64,000 bases of DNA from CBDFNN01 sp965250215 (GCA_965250215.1 CBDFNN010000004.1:4154001-4218000); one strand, 5' to 3'; positions 16,549 to 26,651 are shown, numbered from the stretch's first letter. Made by a program: numbers and translations. The notes: generated from the letters alone by a model not told the origin.

Positions 16549-17324
16549 AACTAAATAGATGATCTAGATCGATCTCCGCCGAGTGGTAGACCAAATCTAG
16601 CTTGTATAGCGATGCCCTATGAGATCCTTGAGAAAAGCATCGCGAATGAATGAACAAAAACTACAGACTTATTTTGGGGTGAGCTAACAAGTCTGCAGAC
16701 TTGAAAAGTAAAGACTCTCAATCTCCCGAAATATATCTCTCCATTCTGAGGACTCAAAATGTTAGGCTCCTCTTCTCATTTTATTTTCGACTTTCCTCCT
16801 CGGAAAATTCGTCAATCTTTACCTGATCTTAGCTGAACATTTGCGTCGGGATATATAGTCTTTTTCAAGGCTGTTTTTGACCATAGCTAATTCATGTTGC
16901 AATAACGGCTATTACTCAATTTATTTTGCGTAAATCCTTAGTTAAACCCATTAATTGCCCCGTCTTAATAAGTTGTGGAAAAATGGGTTTGCAAAACGGA
17001 CATAGCTGTGGTTAATTACATCCCGCTACTAATGTAAAATAGGGCAGTTCACAGCTATCAAAATGTTCACTTGCACCATCGGAAATAGACTCCCACAAGA
17101 TCTCACGGTCAGAGTCAATCCGATAGCAACTGGAGAACGATTTTCTGAACCAACAGAAAATTCGAACAGCGATCGGAGAAACATTTCAATTGTGCAAACC
17201 CGTTTTACAAGCTGTAGCTCCGGTCGTCGGCAGTCTCTGTAGGAGACCCATCCCAAACTATTTGTAGCATGATTGTACCTGCCCCGACTCCTATACTGAT
17301 TCATACATATTAATACACCTGACT
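16549..17324. other. Long intergenic region upstream of nrdJ
   Basis: This 776-nt stretch lies between the divergent propeller gene and nrdJ. It is AT-rich at 16860-17040. A DnaA-box-like TGTGGAAAA lies at 16974-16982 and a one-mismatch TGTGGTTAA at 17007-17015, 33 bp apart. A small hairpin (GTCTC/GAGAC at about 17232-17246) lies nearer the gene. I looked for a cobalamin riboswitch because nrdJ is B12-dependent and could not find its conserved boxes. No credible gene is present. A long frame crossing 17029-17349 on the minus strand overlaps the nrdJ start and looks like chance. Confidence 0.5.
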
Positions 17325-20270
17325 GTGACCAAGAAAAAGTCATCCTCATCCGAAGGTCTCGCCATTAGTCGAGTCTTCTCTACTGAAGGCGTTCATCCCT
17401 TCGATCAAATAACCTGGAGCAACAGGGACGCTGTCATCAAGAACCATCTCGGAGAGGCGATCTTCGAACAGAAAGGCGTCGAGATTCCGGAAAATTGGAG
17501 CCAGCTTGCTACCAATGTTGTTGTTAGCAAATACTTTTATGGCGATATCGACAAAGCTGGTATCGATCCGGCTGATGATGGCAGAGAGAGCTCTCTAAAA
17601 CAACTCGTTCACCGAGTTACACGAACCATCTCCGATTGGGGCATCGATCAAAACTACTTCTCCTCAAAAGAGGAAGGAGAGAAGTTCTACGACGAGCTTA
17701 CATGGCTGTGTGTCAACCAATATGGTGCTTTTAACTCACCTGTCTGGTTCAATGTCGGTCTACACCACCAATACGGTGTACAGGATTCTGGTGGCAAGAA
17801 AATCTATGGCTGGGATGCTTCTGCTGGAAAAGTCAATCCTGTTGATCCCTACAAAAGACCACAAGCATCTGCTTGCTTTATCATCTCGGTCAACGATTCG
17901 ATCGATGATATCTGGCAGCTAATGAGCGAGTCGGCAAGACTTTTCAAATTTGGCTCCGGCGTTGGAGCTGATTGGTCTACACTACGCTCTTCAAAAGAAA
18001 AGCTCTCTGGCGGTGGCGTACCTAGCGGCCCTGTCAGCTTTATGAAAGTTCAAGACGCAACTGGTGGCACAATAAAGAGTGGAGGAAAAACACGACGTGC
18101 AGCCATCATGCAAACTTTGAAAATCTGGCACCCAGACGTTGAGCAATTCATCTCTTGCAAGAAGGACGAGGAAGAAAAGGCCTGGGCTCTGATCGAGGAA
18201 GGCTATGACGGATCATTCAATGGCCCAGCCTATGGCTCCGTTGCCTTCCAAAACGTAAATCAGTCTGTTCGTGTTGACGACGCCTTCATGACGGCCGTTA
18301 AGAACGATACTAATTATGACCTACGCGCCGTAACTGATCCAGAACTTGTCGTCGAGGAAGTAGATGGGCGAGAGCTACTCAATAAAATTTCCGAAGGCAC
18401 CCACGTTTGTGGCGACCCCGGTATGCAATATGAGGACACGATCCAGAAATGGCACACCTGCAAAAATGACGGCCCAATCAACTCGAGCAATCCCTGCTCA
18501 GAGTACATGTTCTTGGACAACTCAGCTTGCAATCTGGCCTCTCTGAACCTTAGAAAGTATCAAAACAAAGACGGGAGCATCGATGTCGAGCGCTATAGAG
18601 CAGCCTGTAGAATCTACATCACGGCGATGGACATCCTCGTTGACAATGCTGGTTATCCTTCACCGGATATCGCAAAGAACTCACACGCCTACAGACCTCT
18701 AGGCCTTGGATATGCAAATCTAGGAGCCCTCTTGATGGCTTCTGGTCTTGCTTATAACTCCGACAAAGGTCGTGGAATCGCTGGCGCATTGATGGCCATT
18801 ATGAATGGTGAAGCCTTTGCACGTTCAGCTGAAATTGCAAGTAACTCTACAATCGGTCCATTTGATGGTTTTGCAGCCAACAAAGAGCCGATGCTTGAAG
18901 TCATGAAAATGCACCAAGCAGCAGTGAGCAACATTGATTCCAACTGCCCAGAATATCTGGTTGATGCAGCTAGAGAAACATGGAAAGATTGCTTAGCAAA
19001 AGGTGAAGAATTCGGTTACAGAAACTCGCAAGCTACCGTTCTAGCTCCGACGGGTACCATCTCCTTCATGATGGACTGTGACACAACTGGCATCGAGCCA
19101 GACATCGCCTTGGTGAAGTACAAATTGCTAGCCGGAAAAGGAGACGGACTTTTGAAGATCGTTAACCAAACTGTGCCAGAGGCACTGGGTCGACTAAGAT
19201 ATACAGAAGCAGAGATTGCCTCGATCCTAGGACATATTGATCAGATGGATACCATCGAAAATGCACCTCACCTCCATAAGGAGCATCTAGAAGTATTCGA
19301 CTGCGCATTCAAGCCAACAAATGGCTCGCGATATATCAGCCACATGGGACACATTCTCATGATGGCCGCTGCACAACCCTTTATTTCTGGTGCGATATCA
19401 AAAACGGTCAATCTGCCTGAGGATTGCACGATTGAGGATATCTCGGACGCCTACCTCAAAGGATGGGAAAATGGTTTAAAAGCTCTTGCGATATATCGTG
19501 AGAACTCGAAGCGAAGTCAGCCGCTGGCAACTAGCAAGGGTGGAAACACTAAAAACAAAAAGGCTGCCGCGGGAGCGAGTGGCGATGGAGCCATCGCCAA
19601 TGTTCAGACCATGGAAAAGATTGTCGAGAGAATCGTCTATCAACCAACGAGGACACGACTTCCGGATGAGAGACCATCTGTTACACACAAGTTCTCCGTT
19701 GCCGGACATGAGGGATATCTCCATATTGGATTGTATCCAGAGTCGAAGCTGCCAGGAGAAATCTTCATCACAATGGCCAAGCAAGGGTCAACCCTTTCTG
19801 GTGTCATGGATGCATTTGCAACAGCGATCTCTCTTTCACTCCAGTACGGTGTGCCACTAGAGGACCTTTGCAATAAGTTCAGCCACGTCAGATTTGAACC
19901 AAGCGGATTCACGAACAACAAGCAAATTCCGATCGCTAAGTCCATCGTGGATTACATCTTCCGATACATGAACTTGAAATTCTTGGAGGTTGTAGTAGAG
20001 CCAAGCGTAGCCGAAGCCGCCGTCGTAGAAGAGAGTGATGACGCGCTAGATATGAACTTGGGCCCAGCAACTGATGTGCCTGCGCATCACGTCGGATCAA
20101 CAGTAGAAGCGTTAATGACAGAGCCTGCCCAAACAGTCGAGGCCCAAAGGAAGACAGCCTTTGTAAATCAGGGTGATGCTCCTCCCTGTGCTAACTGCGG
20201 AACGATCACTATTAGAAGTGGGGCTTGCTATAGCTGCCCATCTTGCGGATCGACCTCTGGCTGTGGATGA
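17325..20270 (+). CDS. nrdJ: Class II adenosylcobalamin-dependent ribonucleotide reductase
   Basis: This 981-aa protein from a GTG start reduces ribonucleotides to deoxyribonucleotides using adenosylcobalamin, so it works with or without oxygen. The N-terminus has ITWSNRDAVI. The barrel includes KSGGKTRRAA and, around residue 390, the NPCSEYMFLDNSACNLASLN active-site segment with the redox Cys and catalytic Asn/Cys/Glu pattern. APTGTISFMMDCDTTGIEPD follows near 570. The C-terminus is a zinc-ribbon-like tail (CANCG then CYSCPSCGSTSGCG) that feeds electrons to the active site. Length fits the NrdJ family. It stands alone on the plus strand and is followed by a terminator hairpin. Confidence 0.96.
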   Translation: MTKKKSSSSEGLAISRVFSTEGVHPFDQITWSNRDAVIKNHLGEAIFEQKGVEIPENWSQLATNVVVSKYFYGDIDKAGIDPADDGRESSLKQLVHRVTRTISDWGIDQNYFSSKEEGEKFYDELTWLCVNQYGAFNSPVWFNVGLHHQYGVQDSGGKKIYGWDASAGKVNPVDPYKRPQASACFIISVNDSIDDIWQLMSESARLFKFGSGVGADWSTLRSSKEKLSGGGVPSGPVSFMKVQDATGGTIKSGGKTRRAAIMQTLKIWHPDVEQFISCKKDEEEKAWALIEEGYDGSFNGPAYGSVAFQNVNQSVRVDDAFMTAVKNDTNYDLRAVTDPELVVEEVDGRELLNKISEGTHVCGDPGMQYEDTIQKWHTCKNDGPINSSNPCSEYMFLDNSACNLASLNLRKYQNKDGSIDVERYRAACRIYITAMDILVDNAGYPSPDIAKNSHAYRPLGLGYANLGALLMASGLAYNSDKGRGIAGALMAIMNGEAFARSAEIASNSTIGPFDGFAANKEPMLEVMKMHQAAVSNIDSNCPEYLVDAARETWKDCLAKGEEFGYRNSQATVLAPTGTISFMMDCDTTGIEPDIALVKYKLLAGKGDGLLKIVNQTVPEALGRLRYTEAEIASILGHIDQMDTIENAPHLHKEHLEVFDCAFKPTNGSRYISHMGHILMMAAAQPFISGAISKTVNLPEDCTIEDISDAYLKGWENGLKALAIYRENSKRSQPLATSKGGNTKNKKAAAGASGDGAIANVQTMEKIVERIVYQPTRTRLPDERPSVTHKFSVAGHEGYLHIGLYPESKLPGEIFITMAKQGSTLSGVMDAFATAISLSLQYGVPLEDLCNKFSHVRFEPSGFTNNKQIPIAKSIVDYIFRYMNLKFLEVVVEPSVAEAAVVEESDDALDMNLGPATDVPAHHVGSTVEALMTEPAQTVEAQRKTAFVNQGDAPPCANCGTITIRSGACYSCPSCGSTSGCG

Positions 20271-20329
20271 TACTGGCAAGGCTGGCTAGTAGATAACAGC
20301 TGGTCTTCATAGCTGTGATCTTAGATCAG

Positions 20330-20365
20330 AAGCCTGTCGCTCATCTTGAGCTTCGGGCTTTTTGC
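20330..20365 (+). terminator. Rho-independent terminator after nrdJ
   Basis: The arms AAGCCTG (20330-20336) and CGGGCTT (20354-20360) pair with one G-T, and an inner GCTCA/TGAGC stem extends the hairpin. A T-rich run (TTTTTGCTT) follows. It lies 60 nt after the nrdJ stop. Confidence 0.65.
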
Positions 20366-20488
20366 TTAATTTGACCTTGGCTCCGGAATAGCTGCCCTAG
20401 AAATTGACTGAAAAAGCCCAAAGGAAAACAACAAGCTCAGCCAGCTCCACGATTCTCCTTCCCCAGATTCCTCCGCCCCTGGAATCTT

Positions 20489-20523
20489 ACACCTTGACAA
20501 CCCAACACCCAGATTCCCGACCC
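20489..20523. repeat. Possible weak member of the 7-bp-period intergenic repeats
   Basis: The words ACACCTT, GACAACC, CAACACC, CAGATTC and CCGACCC can be laid out in a 7-nt register upstream of the tRNA gene. The match between words is loose, so this may be chance. It is listed because the clearer arrays in this window have the same period and are also intergenic. Confidence 0.25.
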
Positions 20524-20574
20524 TTCTTTTTTTGTCTATTGAACAACAATGACGTATTTTCACAGCCCACGATC

Positions 20575-20647
<73 letters not shown>

Positions 20648-20654
20648 CTCCCCG

Positions 20655-20696
20655 AAAACCAGCGCAAGTTTCTGAATGACTAACGCTGGTTTTTTT
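20655..20696 (+). terminator. Rho-independent terminator after tRNA-Ala
   Basis: AAAACCAGCG (20655-20664) pairs perfectly with CGCTGGTTTT (20684-20693), a 10-bp stem with a 19-nt loop, followed by more T residues. It begins 8 nt after the tRNA and ends just before the sulfatase gene. Confidence 0.85.
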
Positions 20697-20709
20697 ATAT
20701 CATCTCGTT

Positions 20710-22176
20710 ATGAAAGATGAATTTTGGCAATTGAAGCTGGTCTCGCTGATTCTGTTGGCCCTATTTGTGGGCATCTCATGCAGCGAACCGGAGGAAGAGA
20801 CCCCTCTCAATGTCCTCTTTATTGCCATCGACGATCTACGCCCACAGCTTGGGGCCTATGGCGAGAATATCATGGTCACCCCGCATTTGGACCAACTGGC
20901 GGCTGAAAGTAGATTGTTTGAGCGGCATTACGTGCAAGTCCCAACATGTGGCGCCTCCCGCTATGCCATGCTCACGGGCCTACGTCCTACCACACCCGAC
21001 CACTTAAGCAATCAGGCTATCCGCATCCTTCTCCCTAGAGAAGAACTGCCTCGCCCCGAGTCATTTGTGCACCTGTTTCGACGCAATGGATACCACACTA
21101 CCGCCATCGGAAAGATCGGTCACTATGTAGATGGCCGCCTCTACTCTTATGAAGGAGAAGGAGACGGAGCTCCCGAGATGCCCTTTAGCTGGGACGAACA
21201 CCTCATGCCCTACGAAAAATGGGGCACGGCTTGGAATTCCTTTTTTGCCTATGCCGATGGCTCCAACCGGAACATGAACCGGGGACACTATCCAGCCTAT
21301 GAGCGAGTGGACGTTCCGGATACAGCTTACCCTGATGGTCTCATCGCTGAAACGGCTATCCAGAAACTCGATGATTTGCAGGATGAGCCCTTCTTCTTGG
21401 GTGTTGGTTTCTTCAAGCCACACCTCCCCTTCACGGCTCCAGAAAAGTATTGGGCCCTCTACGACCCAGATTCCTTGGACGTTTCACCCAACCCAGAAGC
21501 CCCTGTGGGAATCAACTCCAATAGCCTACACCCGAGCAACGAAATGTTTGCTAGCTATGCACATCCACATAGGGGGAAGGCCAATGACAAAATTTTGCGT
21601 CATGCCTACTATGCCAGTGTGAGTTACGTGGATGCACAAGTCGGCAAGGTCTTGGATGAGTTGGATCGCTTAGGACTAAGAGAAAAGACTATCGTTGTGG
21701 TCTGGGGAGATCATGGCTGGCACCTTGGCGACCAAACGATCTGGGGCAAGCACACCACCTTCGAACGGGCCTTACGCAGTGCTCTGATTGTGCAAGTACC
21801 CGGTATGAAAAACCCCGGTCAGCCCACTCAAGGGATCGTCGAAACTCTCGACCTCTACCCGACCCTTGCCGAATTGGCTGGCCTAGATGCCCCTACTGAC
21901 CTTACCGGCACCAGCTTTGTACCATTGCTCAACGACCCAAGTTTACCTGGCAAAAACGGTGCCTTCGGCTATTGGCGGGGAAGAAGTACTCTTCGTACCG
22001 ACCGATACCGGCTAGTCGTCTACGAGGACAGCACAGAGATTCCCCGAATCGAGCTCTTCGACCACGAGACCGACCCATTCGAAACTAAAAACGTAGCTTC
22101 TATGCATCCCGAACGCGTAGCCAAGCTCATGCGCCAATGGCTTCAATTACCAACAAAAGCAGTCTCGTCTCCCTAG
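20710..22176 (+). CDS. Sulfatase lipoprotein, iduronate-2-sulfatase-like (S1 family)
   Basis: This 488-aa protein has an N-terminal hydrophobic segment ending GISC, so it is likely a lipoprotein or exported enzyme. NVLFIAIDDLRPQLGAYG is the metal-binding start of the sulfatase fold. PTCGASRYAMLTGLRP carries the formylglycine cysteine in a C-x-A-S-R form rather than the usual C-x-P-S-R. VVWGDHGWHLGD supplies the second Asp/His metal set, and WGKHTTFERALR is typical of iduronate-2-sulfatase relatives. The likely substrate is a sulfated marine polysaccharide or glycosaminoglycan. It sits alone behind the tRNA terminator. Its GC-rich third positions look stronger than in neighbouring genes, which hints at transfer. 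A separate maturation enzyme would be needed and none is in the window. Confidence 0.9.
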   Translation: MKDEFWQLKLVSLILLALFVGISCSEPEEETPLNVLFIAIDDLRPQLGAYGENIMVTPHLDQLAAESRLFERHYVQVPTCGASRYAMLTGLRPTTPDHLSNQAIRILLPREELPRPESFVHLFRRNGYHTTAIGKIGHYVDGRLYSYEGEGDGAPEMPFSWDEHLMPYEKWGTAWNSFFAYADGSNRNMNRGHYPAYERVDVPDTAYPDGLIAETAIQKLDDLQDEPFFLGVGFFKPHLPFTAPEKYWALYDPDSLDVSPNPEAPVGINSNSLHPSNEMFASYAHPHRGKANDKILRHAYYASVSYVDAQVGKVLDELDRLGLREKTIVVVWGDHGWHLGDQTIWGKHTTFERALRSALIVQVPGMKNPGQPTQGIVETLDLYPTLAELAGLDAPTDLTGTSFVPLLNDPSLPGKNGAFGYWRGRSTLRTDRYRLVVYEDSTEIPRIELFDHETDPFETKNVASMHPERVAKLMRQWLQLPTKAVSSP

Positions 22177-22267
22177 CTACTTTTTCCTAGGTTCTTAGCT
22201 CAATATTAGAAAGGCTATTAATCGTTATCATCCGACTATTGGCCTTTACTCTTACCCAGCTTATGAC

Positions 22268-24310
22268 ATGCCAGATCATGAACACGAGGAGCACGACGCA
22301 CATCATCACGACGCTCTTGAAATTGAAGAGACGGAGGTAGAAAAAAATGATGAGCACGATCATACCCACGAATATTCGGGGATATTTGGATCGAAAACAG
22401 GTCTAATATTTGGAATACTAGCCGGTGTATTTCTTCTCGTATCGTGGCTTCTAGACCACTTCTCCGATGTCTCACAGAAAGTGATAGTCGGTCTCTATCT
22501 CGTGTCCTTCGTCTTTGGAGGATATTATGCACTTATCGATACCATAAAGAGCCTAGGGAAAGGCCGATTTCAGATCGACTTACTTATGCTCGTCGCTGCT
22601 GCTGGAGCGGCATCTCTGGGAGAATGGTTCGAAGGAGCCTTACTTCTCTTCCTATTTAGTATTGGACATGCCTTGGAAGCCCATGCCTTGGGTCGAGCTA
22701 AACGCGAAATCGAAGCTTTGGCTGGCCTTGCTCCTAAGACAGCCATGGTGCGGAGGGAACAGGAGGAGATTGAGATACCAATCGAAGAGCTGAGAATAGG
22801 CGATGTGGTAATTGTGCGGACGAATGAACGAATCGCGGCAGACGGATTCGTTGTGGAAGGCCAAAGTAATGTCAACCAGGCCCCTGTTACTGGTGAGTCG
22901 ATACCCGTCGACAAAAGCCCCGTTGACGACCGTCAAAATGCCCTTGAAAAATGGGATAGCTTGGACCAAGAACATCGTGTCTTCGCCGGCACAATCAATG
23001 GCAATCATGCCTTGGAAATATCCGTCGTCAAACTTAGTAGCGAATCAACTTTAGCTCGAGTAGTCGAATTGGTCAGTAGTGCGAACACAGAGAAATCACC
23101 CACCCAAAATTTCGCTTCCAAATTTGAAAAGATATTTGTGCCTGTTGTTCTTAGTATCGTGGTGCTTCTTCTTTTCGCCTGGCTAGTTATCAATGAACCT
23201 TTCTCCTCTAGCTTCTACCGAGCAATGGCTGTATTAGTAGCCGCAAGTCCTTGCGCCCTAGCTATATCCACACCTAGCGCTGTCCTTAGCGGCGTTGCTA
23301 GGGCGGGCAAAGGCGGTGTCTTGGTGAAAGGAGGTGGTCCTCTTGAAAATCTTGGATCTCTCAATGCGATAGCCTTTGACAAGACAGGTACCCTGACCCG
23401 TGGAAAGCCACAAGTAACCGATCTTTTCACGCTTGACGACTCAAGCGAAGTTGAAATTCTGGAAGCAGCCGTCGCAGTTGAAAAGTTGTCTGATCACCCT
23501 TTGGCCAAGGCCGTTCTTAGATATGCCGAGAAAACTCTTGACGGGAAGCACGTCTCAGATGCAGAAGAATTGGAGAGCATAACAGGAAGAGGCTTACGAG
23601 GCATCGTTTTAGGCGAAGAGGTCTATCTAGGCAAGGCCCAACTTTTCGAAGAAATTGAAGGCCCGCTAATGCCCAAAATCTTGAAGGACAAGGTCCAGGA
23701 ATTCGAAAGAAACGGGCGTACAACGATGGTGGTCAGGAAAGCTGGTCGCTATCTAGGTACGATCGGTATGATGGATACCCCGCGCTCCTCGGCGTCCGCT
23801 ACTATTTCGAAACTAAGAAAGCTGGGAATCGAGCGCATGATCATGATATCGGGAGACAATCAATCCGTTGCCGATTCTGTAGCCAGGGAAGTCGGATTGG
23901 ATGAGGCTCGCGGTAACCTGATGCCAGATGACAAGGTAAGAGAGATCATCGCCTTACGTGACGAAGGATTGGTTGCCATGGTTGGTGATGGAGTCAACGA
24001 TGCACCTGCTATGGCAAACGCAACGGTAGGGATTGCGATGGGCGCGGCAGGGAGCGATGTTGCTCTAGAAACCGCTGACGTAGCCTTGATGGCAGACGAT
24101 TTGAGTCACCTGCCCTTTGCCGTAGGTCTATCCAGAAAAACCCGCCGAATAATCAAGCAGAATCTATGGATCAGTCTCGGAATGGTAGCATTCCTAGTTC
24201 CGGCGACCATACTAGGTCTACGGATCGGACCGGCCGTCATTCTGCATGAAGGATCAACCTTGGTTGTAGTGTTTAACGCTCTTCGTCTGCTTGGATACAA
24301 GAGACATTAG
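22268..24310 (+). CDS. P1B-type heavy metal ATPase, P1B-4-like exporter
   Basis: This 680-aa metal-pumping ATPase begins with a His/Asp/Glu-rich tail (first about 35 residues, many His), and there is no CxxC metal-binding domain. The core is standard: TGESIPVDK (actuator), SPCALAIS in TM4 near residue 325, the phosphorylation site DKTGTLT near 370, SDHPLAKAV near 408, and GDGVNDAPA near 574. The last membrane helix has HEGSTLVVVFNALRLL. SPC together with HEGxT, and lack of a CxxC domain, is the P1B-4 pattern (CoaT/CtpD/PfeT group), so Co, Fe or Zn efflux is likelier than Cu. No metal-responsive regulator is adjacent. Confidence 0.9.
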   Translation: MPDHEHEEHDAHHHDALEIEETEVEKNDEHDHTHEYSGIFGSKTGLIFGILAGVFLLVSWLLDHFSDVSQKVIVGLYLVSFVFGGYYALIDTIKSLGKGRFQIDLLMLVAAAGAASLGEWFEGALLLFLFSIGHALEAHALGRAKREIEALAGLAPKTAMVRREQEEIEIPIEELRIGDVVIVRTNERIAADGFVVEGQSNVNQAPVTGESIPVDKSPVDDRQNALEKWDSLDQEHRVFAGTINGNHALEISVVKLSSESTLARVVELVSSANTEKSPTQNFASKFEKIFVPVVLSIVVLLLFAWLVINEPFSSSFYRAMAVLVAASPCALAISTPSAVLSGVARAGKGGVLVKGGGPLENLGSLNAIAFDKTGTLTRGKPQVTDLFTLDDSSEVEILEAAVAVEKLSDHPLAKAVLRYAEKTLDGKHVSDAEELESITGRGLRGIVLGEEVYLGKAQLFEEIEGPLMPKILKDKVQEFERNGRTTMVVRKAGRYLGTIGMMDTPRSSASATISKLRKLGIERMIMISGDNQSVADSVAREVGLDEARGNLMPDDKVREIIALRDEGLVAMVGDGVNDAPAMANATVGIAMGAAGSDVALETADVALMADDLSHLPFAVGLSRKTRRIIKQNLWISLGMVAFLVPATILGLRIGPAVILHEGSTLVVVFNALRLLGYKRH

Positions 24311-24350
24311 TCTTTGTCAGACGAGCTAGCGACCCCGAAAGTGAGTTTGT

Positions 24351-25136
24351 CTACTTTACGAGCCTCAAAATCAATGTCTCAGACAGTGCTTCAGCCGCAC
24401 CTCCAGGAGCTGACATGTGCCCGCGATTAACTCTCCTTCCAGCCGAACTGAATCCACCTGGTCCAGCTGAACCACCTCGTGAGCCATCTCCTTGTCTCAA
24501 GGCTGAAGATGGTCCAATTCCCAAGTCAGGCACTTCCGCAAAGATCACGATCTCATCTCCGGGATCGGCCCCAACCTCAAATAGCTCTCCTCGCTTGGAT
24601 CGGAGGGGCACCTTCATCTCGATAAAAAAGACGCCTGTTTCACTGTCCGTCTCGACACTAATTCCGTTCAAGCCCTGCCTGTCGTATCGGCGACCCAGTC
24701 CTGGTTCGGCGAGAATTTCCACATCCCTCAAAGCGAGCTCCAATTGCAAGCGCCGACCATCCGTATCTAGAGTAGCCATCCCCGCCGCATTCATTCCTCC
24801 CATCTCCTCGATTCCAATTGGATAACGAAATCCGTTGAATCGCTTTTCGTCTTTTGATTTTCCTATCCAAAACACGAGACCTTTGTTCATTATCATCCCC
24901 CCTAGTGCGCGATTGCTCACGATCAGCGACAGATACAAGTTCTCATCATCATTAAGAGCACCCATCCTCACGTAATTATCTTCCACATTAACGACTTTTC
25001 CGGCCCAATCAAGTCGATCACCATCAATCTTTATCCCATCGCCGGGACGCTGACTATTGAGTTTAGTCACCTGACCGCAAGAGCTGAGCACTAGAAGCGC
25101 GATAAAAAGAGCAGGTAATTTCTTTACAAGTATCAT
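24351..25136 (-). CDS. Lipoprotein with DOMON/CBM9-like domain, unknown function
   Basis: This 261-aa protein has a lipoprotein signal ending VLSSCGQ. The body begins with a short IKIDGDRLDWAGKVVNVED then YVRMGALNDDENLYLSLIVS, the usual opening of CBM9/DOMON-like beta-sandwiches that follow a 'small protein + DWxG' pattern. A WIGKSKDEKRFNGFRYPIG segment and an IEMKVPL strand complete the fold. The last 50 residues are Gly/Ser/Arg-rich. It is convergent with the P-type ATPase. Binding partner unknown; haem or sugar would be typical for the fold. Confidence 0.6.
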   Translation of the reverse strand: MILVKKLPALFIALLVLSSCGQVTKLNSQRPGDGIKIDGDRLDWAGKVVNVEDNYVRMGALNDDENLYLSLIVSNRALGGMIMNKGLVFWIGKSKDEKRFNGFRYPIGIEEMGGMNAAGMATLDTDGRRLQLELALRDVEILAEPGLGRRYDRQGLNGISVETDSETGVFFIEMKVPLRSKRGELFEVGADPGDEIVIFAEVPDLGIGPSSALRQGDGSRGGSAGPGGFSSAGRRVNRGHMSAPGGAAEALSETLILRLVK

Positions 25137-25361
25137 AGGTCGGGAATTGTCGATAGGTGGTCAAGATTATAGCGTCTTAGCCTCTGGTGTTCCTCATTTT
25201 GAGAATTGCACGACCGCCTTTCTATCACTTACTTTCCCATTCGCAGAATGCGCTTGGATGCCCCAAGCAACAGTTTGATTGCATCGGCCTTATATGAAGA
25301 GGCGGCAAGGGAGTCTATCTCTGAAACTCGATTTCACTATCACAAATAGTCACTGACTAGT

Positions 25362-26525
25362 ATGGCCACCAACTCTGGCACAATATCAAAGCTCGAAATA
25401 TTCAAGGTCCCGCCTCGGTGGCTCTTTCTGAAAATCACTACATCAGAGGGTTTAATTGGGTGGGGCGAGCCCGTGGTAGAAGGGAAAGCCGATACGGTTG
25501 CAGCTTGTGTCAAAGAGCTCGGTGACCAAATAATAGGACAAGCCGCTTCGAACATCGAAGATATATGGCAGCAACTATACAGAGGCGGGTTTTATCGAGG
25601 AGGCCCCATTTTGATGAGTGCCTTGGCCGGCATTGATCAAGCTCTTTGGGACATAAAGGGAAAGGAACTCGGCGTGCCAATCTACGAACTCCTTGGAGGA
25701 GCCGTTAGGTCTCGAATGAAAATGTATTGCTGGATCGGTGGAGACGACCCAAGTGAATTAGCAGCCTCGGCTAAGGCTAAGGCGAATGAAGGCTACACTG
25801 CGATTAAGATGAATGCCTCAGGATCACTCGATTGGATTGACTCAAGCAATCAGATTGCAGGTATTAACAAAAGAGCCAGAGAGGTAAGAGACGCTGTTGG
25901 CGATGAATTTGGAATCGGCATTGATTTTCACGGTCGAATTCACAAGTCGATGGCCAGGTCCGCAATTGATTCCTTGGGAGATGTCCGTCCGATGTTTGTG
26001 GAAGAGCCCCTCCTTCCAGAACATATGAAGCGCGACCAAGAGTGGCTTCGACATAGCACTATACCCATCGCAACAGGTGAGCGCCTATTCTCCAGATGGG
26101 ATTTCAGAGAGTTGTTTGAATCGGCTCTAGTTGATATTGCACAACCTGATTTAAGTCATGCAGGTGGAATAAGTGAGGTTAGAAGAATCGCGGCAGCAGC
26201 AGAGGCCTACGATATTGCTCTAGCTCCCCACTGCCCTCTAGGTCCTATTTCGCTCGCGGCTGCTCTACAAGTTGACTTCGCTTGCTTGAATGCTGTGATC
26301 CAAGAATCAAGCCTCGGAATTCACTATAACGAAGGCCTGGAGATGACAGACTATCTTGTCGACGCTGGTGTATTTGCCCTTGAGAATGGCTGCATCAATA
26401 GACTCCGTAAGCCTGGTCTTGGAATCGAGATCAACGAAGAGCTCGTGAAAGAAGCGGCTAAGGATGGACACAATTGGCACAATCCGATATGGCGCAATTC
26501 TGATTCCAGTTTTACCGAATGGTAA
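25362..26525 (+). CDS. Galactonate dehydratase-like enzyme (mandelate racemase/enolase superfamily)
   Basis: This 387-aa enolase-superfamily protein has an N-terminal capping domain (residues 1-125, GLIGWGEPVVEGK, YRGGPILMSALAGIDQALWDIKGK) and a barrel with IKMNASG, the metal ligands in GIDFHGR (Asp), MFVEEPL (Glu) and TGERLFSRW (Glu), and a late DLSHAGGISE plus LAPHCPLGPISLAA (catalytic His). This arrangement matches D-galactonate dehydratase (DgoD), which makes 2-keto-3-deoxygalactonate. No aldolase or kinase of the pathway is adjacent, so a different acid sugar is possible. It is transcribed alone. Confidence 0.85.
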   Translation: MATNSGTISKLEIFKVPPRWLFLKITTSEGLIGWGEPVVEGKADTVAACVKELGDQIIGQAASNIEDIWQQLYRGGFYRGGPILMSALAGIDQALWDIKGKELGVPIYELLGGAVRSRMKMYCWIGGDDPSELAASAKAKANEGYTAIKMNASGSLDWIDSSNQIAGINKRAREVRDAVGDEFGIGIDFHGRIHKSMARSAIDSLGDVRPMFVEEPLLPEHMKRDQEWLRHSTIPIATGERLFSRWDFRELFESALVDIAQPDLSHAGGISEVRRIAAAAEAYDIALAPHCPLGPISLAAALQVDFACLNAVIQESSLGIHYNEGLEMTDYLVDAGVFALENGCINRLRKPGLGIEINEELVKEAAKDGHNWHNPIWRNSDSSFTEW

Positions 26526-26651
26526 TTGAGTTTGGATCCTTCTGAGATAGATCTGAAAAGAGGTGTCGGTATTAGTGCCCTTCTGAGTCGTAACGATTTC
26601 TTAGGAACAACATCTCAAGACTAGCCTCTTGATCGAAACCCAGTCTACGTC

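Noticed and set aside
16549..17324. Cobalamin riboswitch upstream of the B12-dependent nrdJ
   Set aside because: The B12 box and the flanking conserved words could not be found; GTAGGAGACCC near 17240 is only a weak resemblance.
17029..17349. 106-aa minus-strand reading frame overlapping the nrdJ start
   Set aside because: It overlaps the nrdJ start on the other strand, has no recognisable family and lies in a control region.
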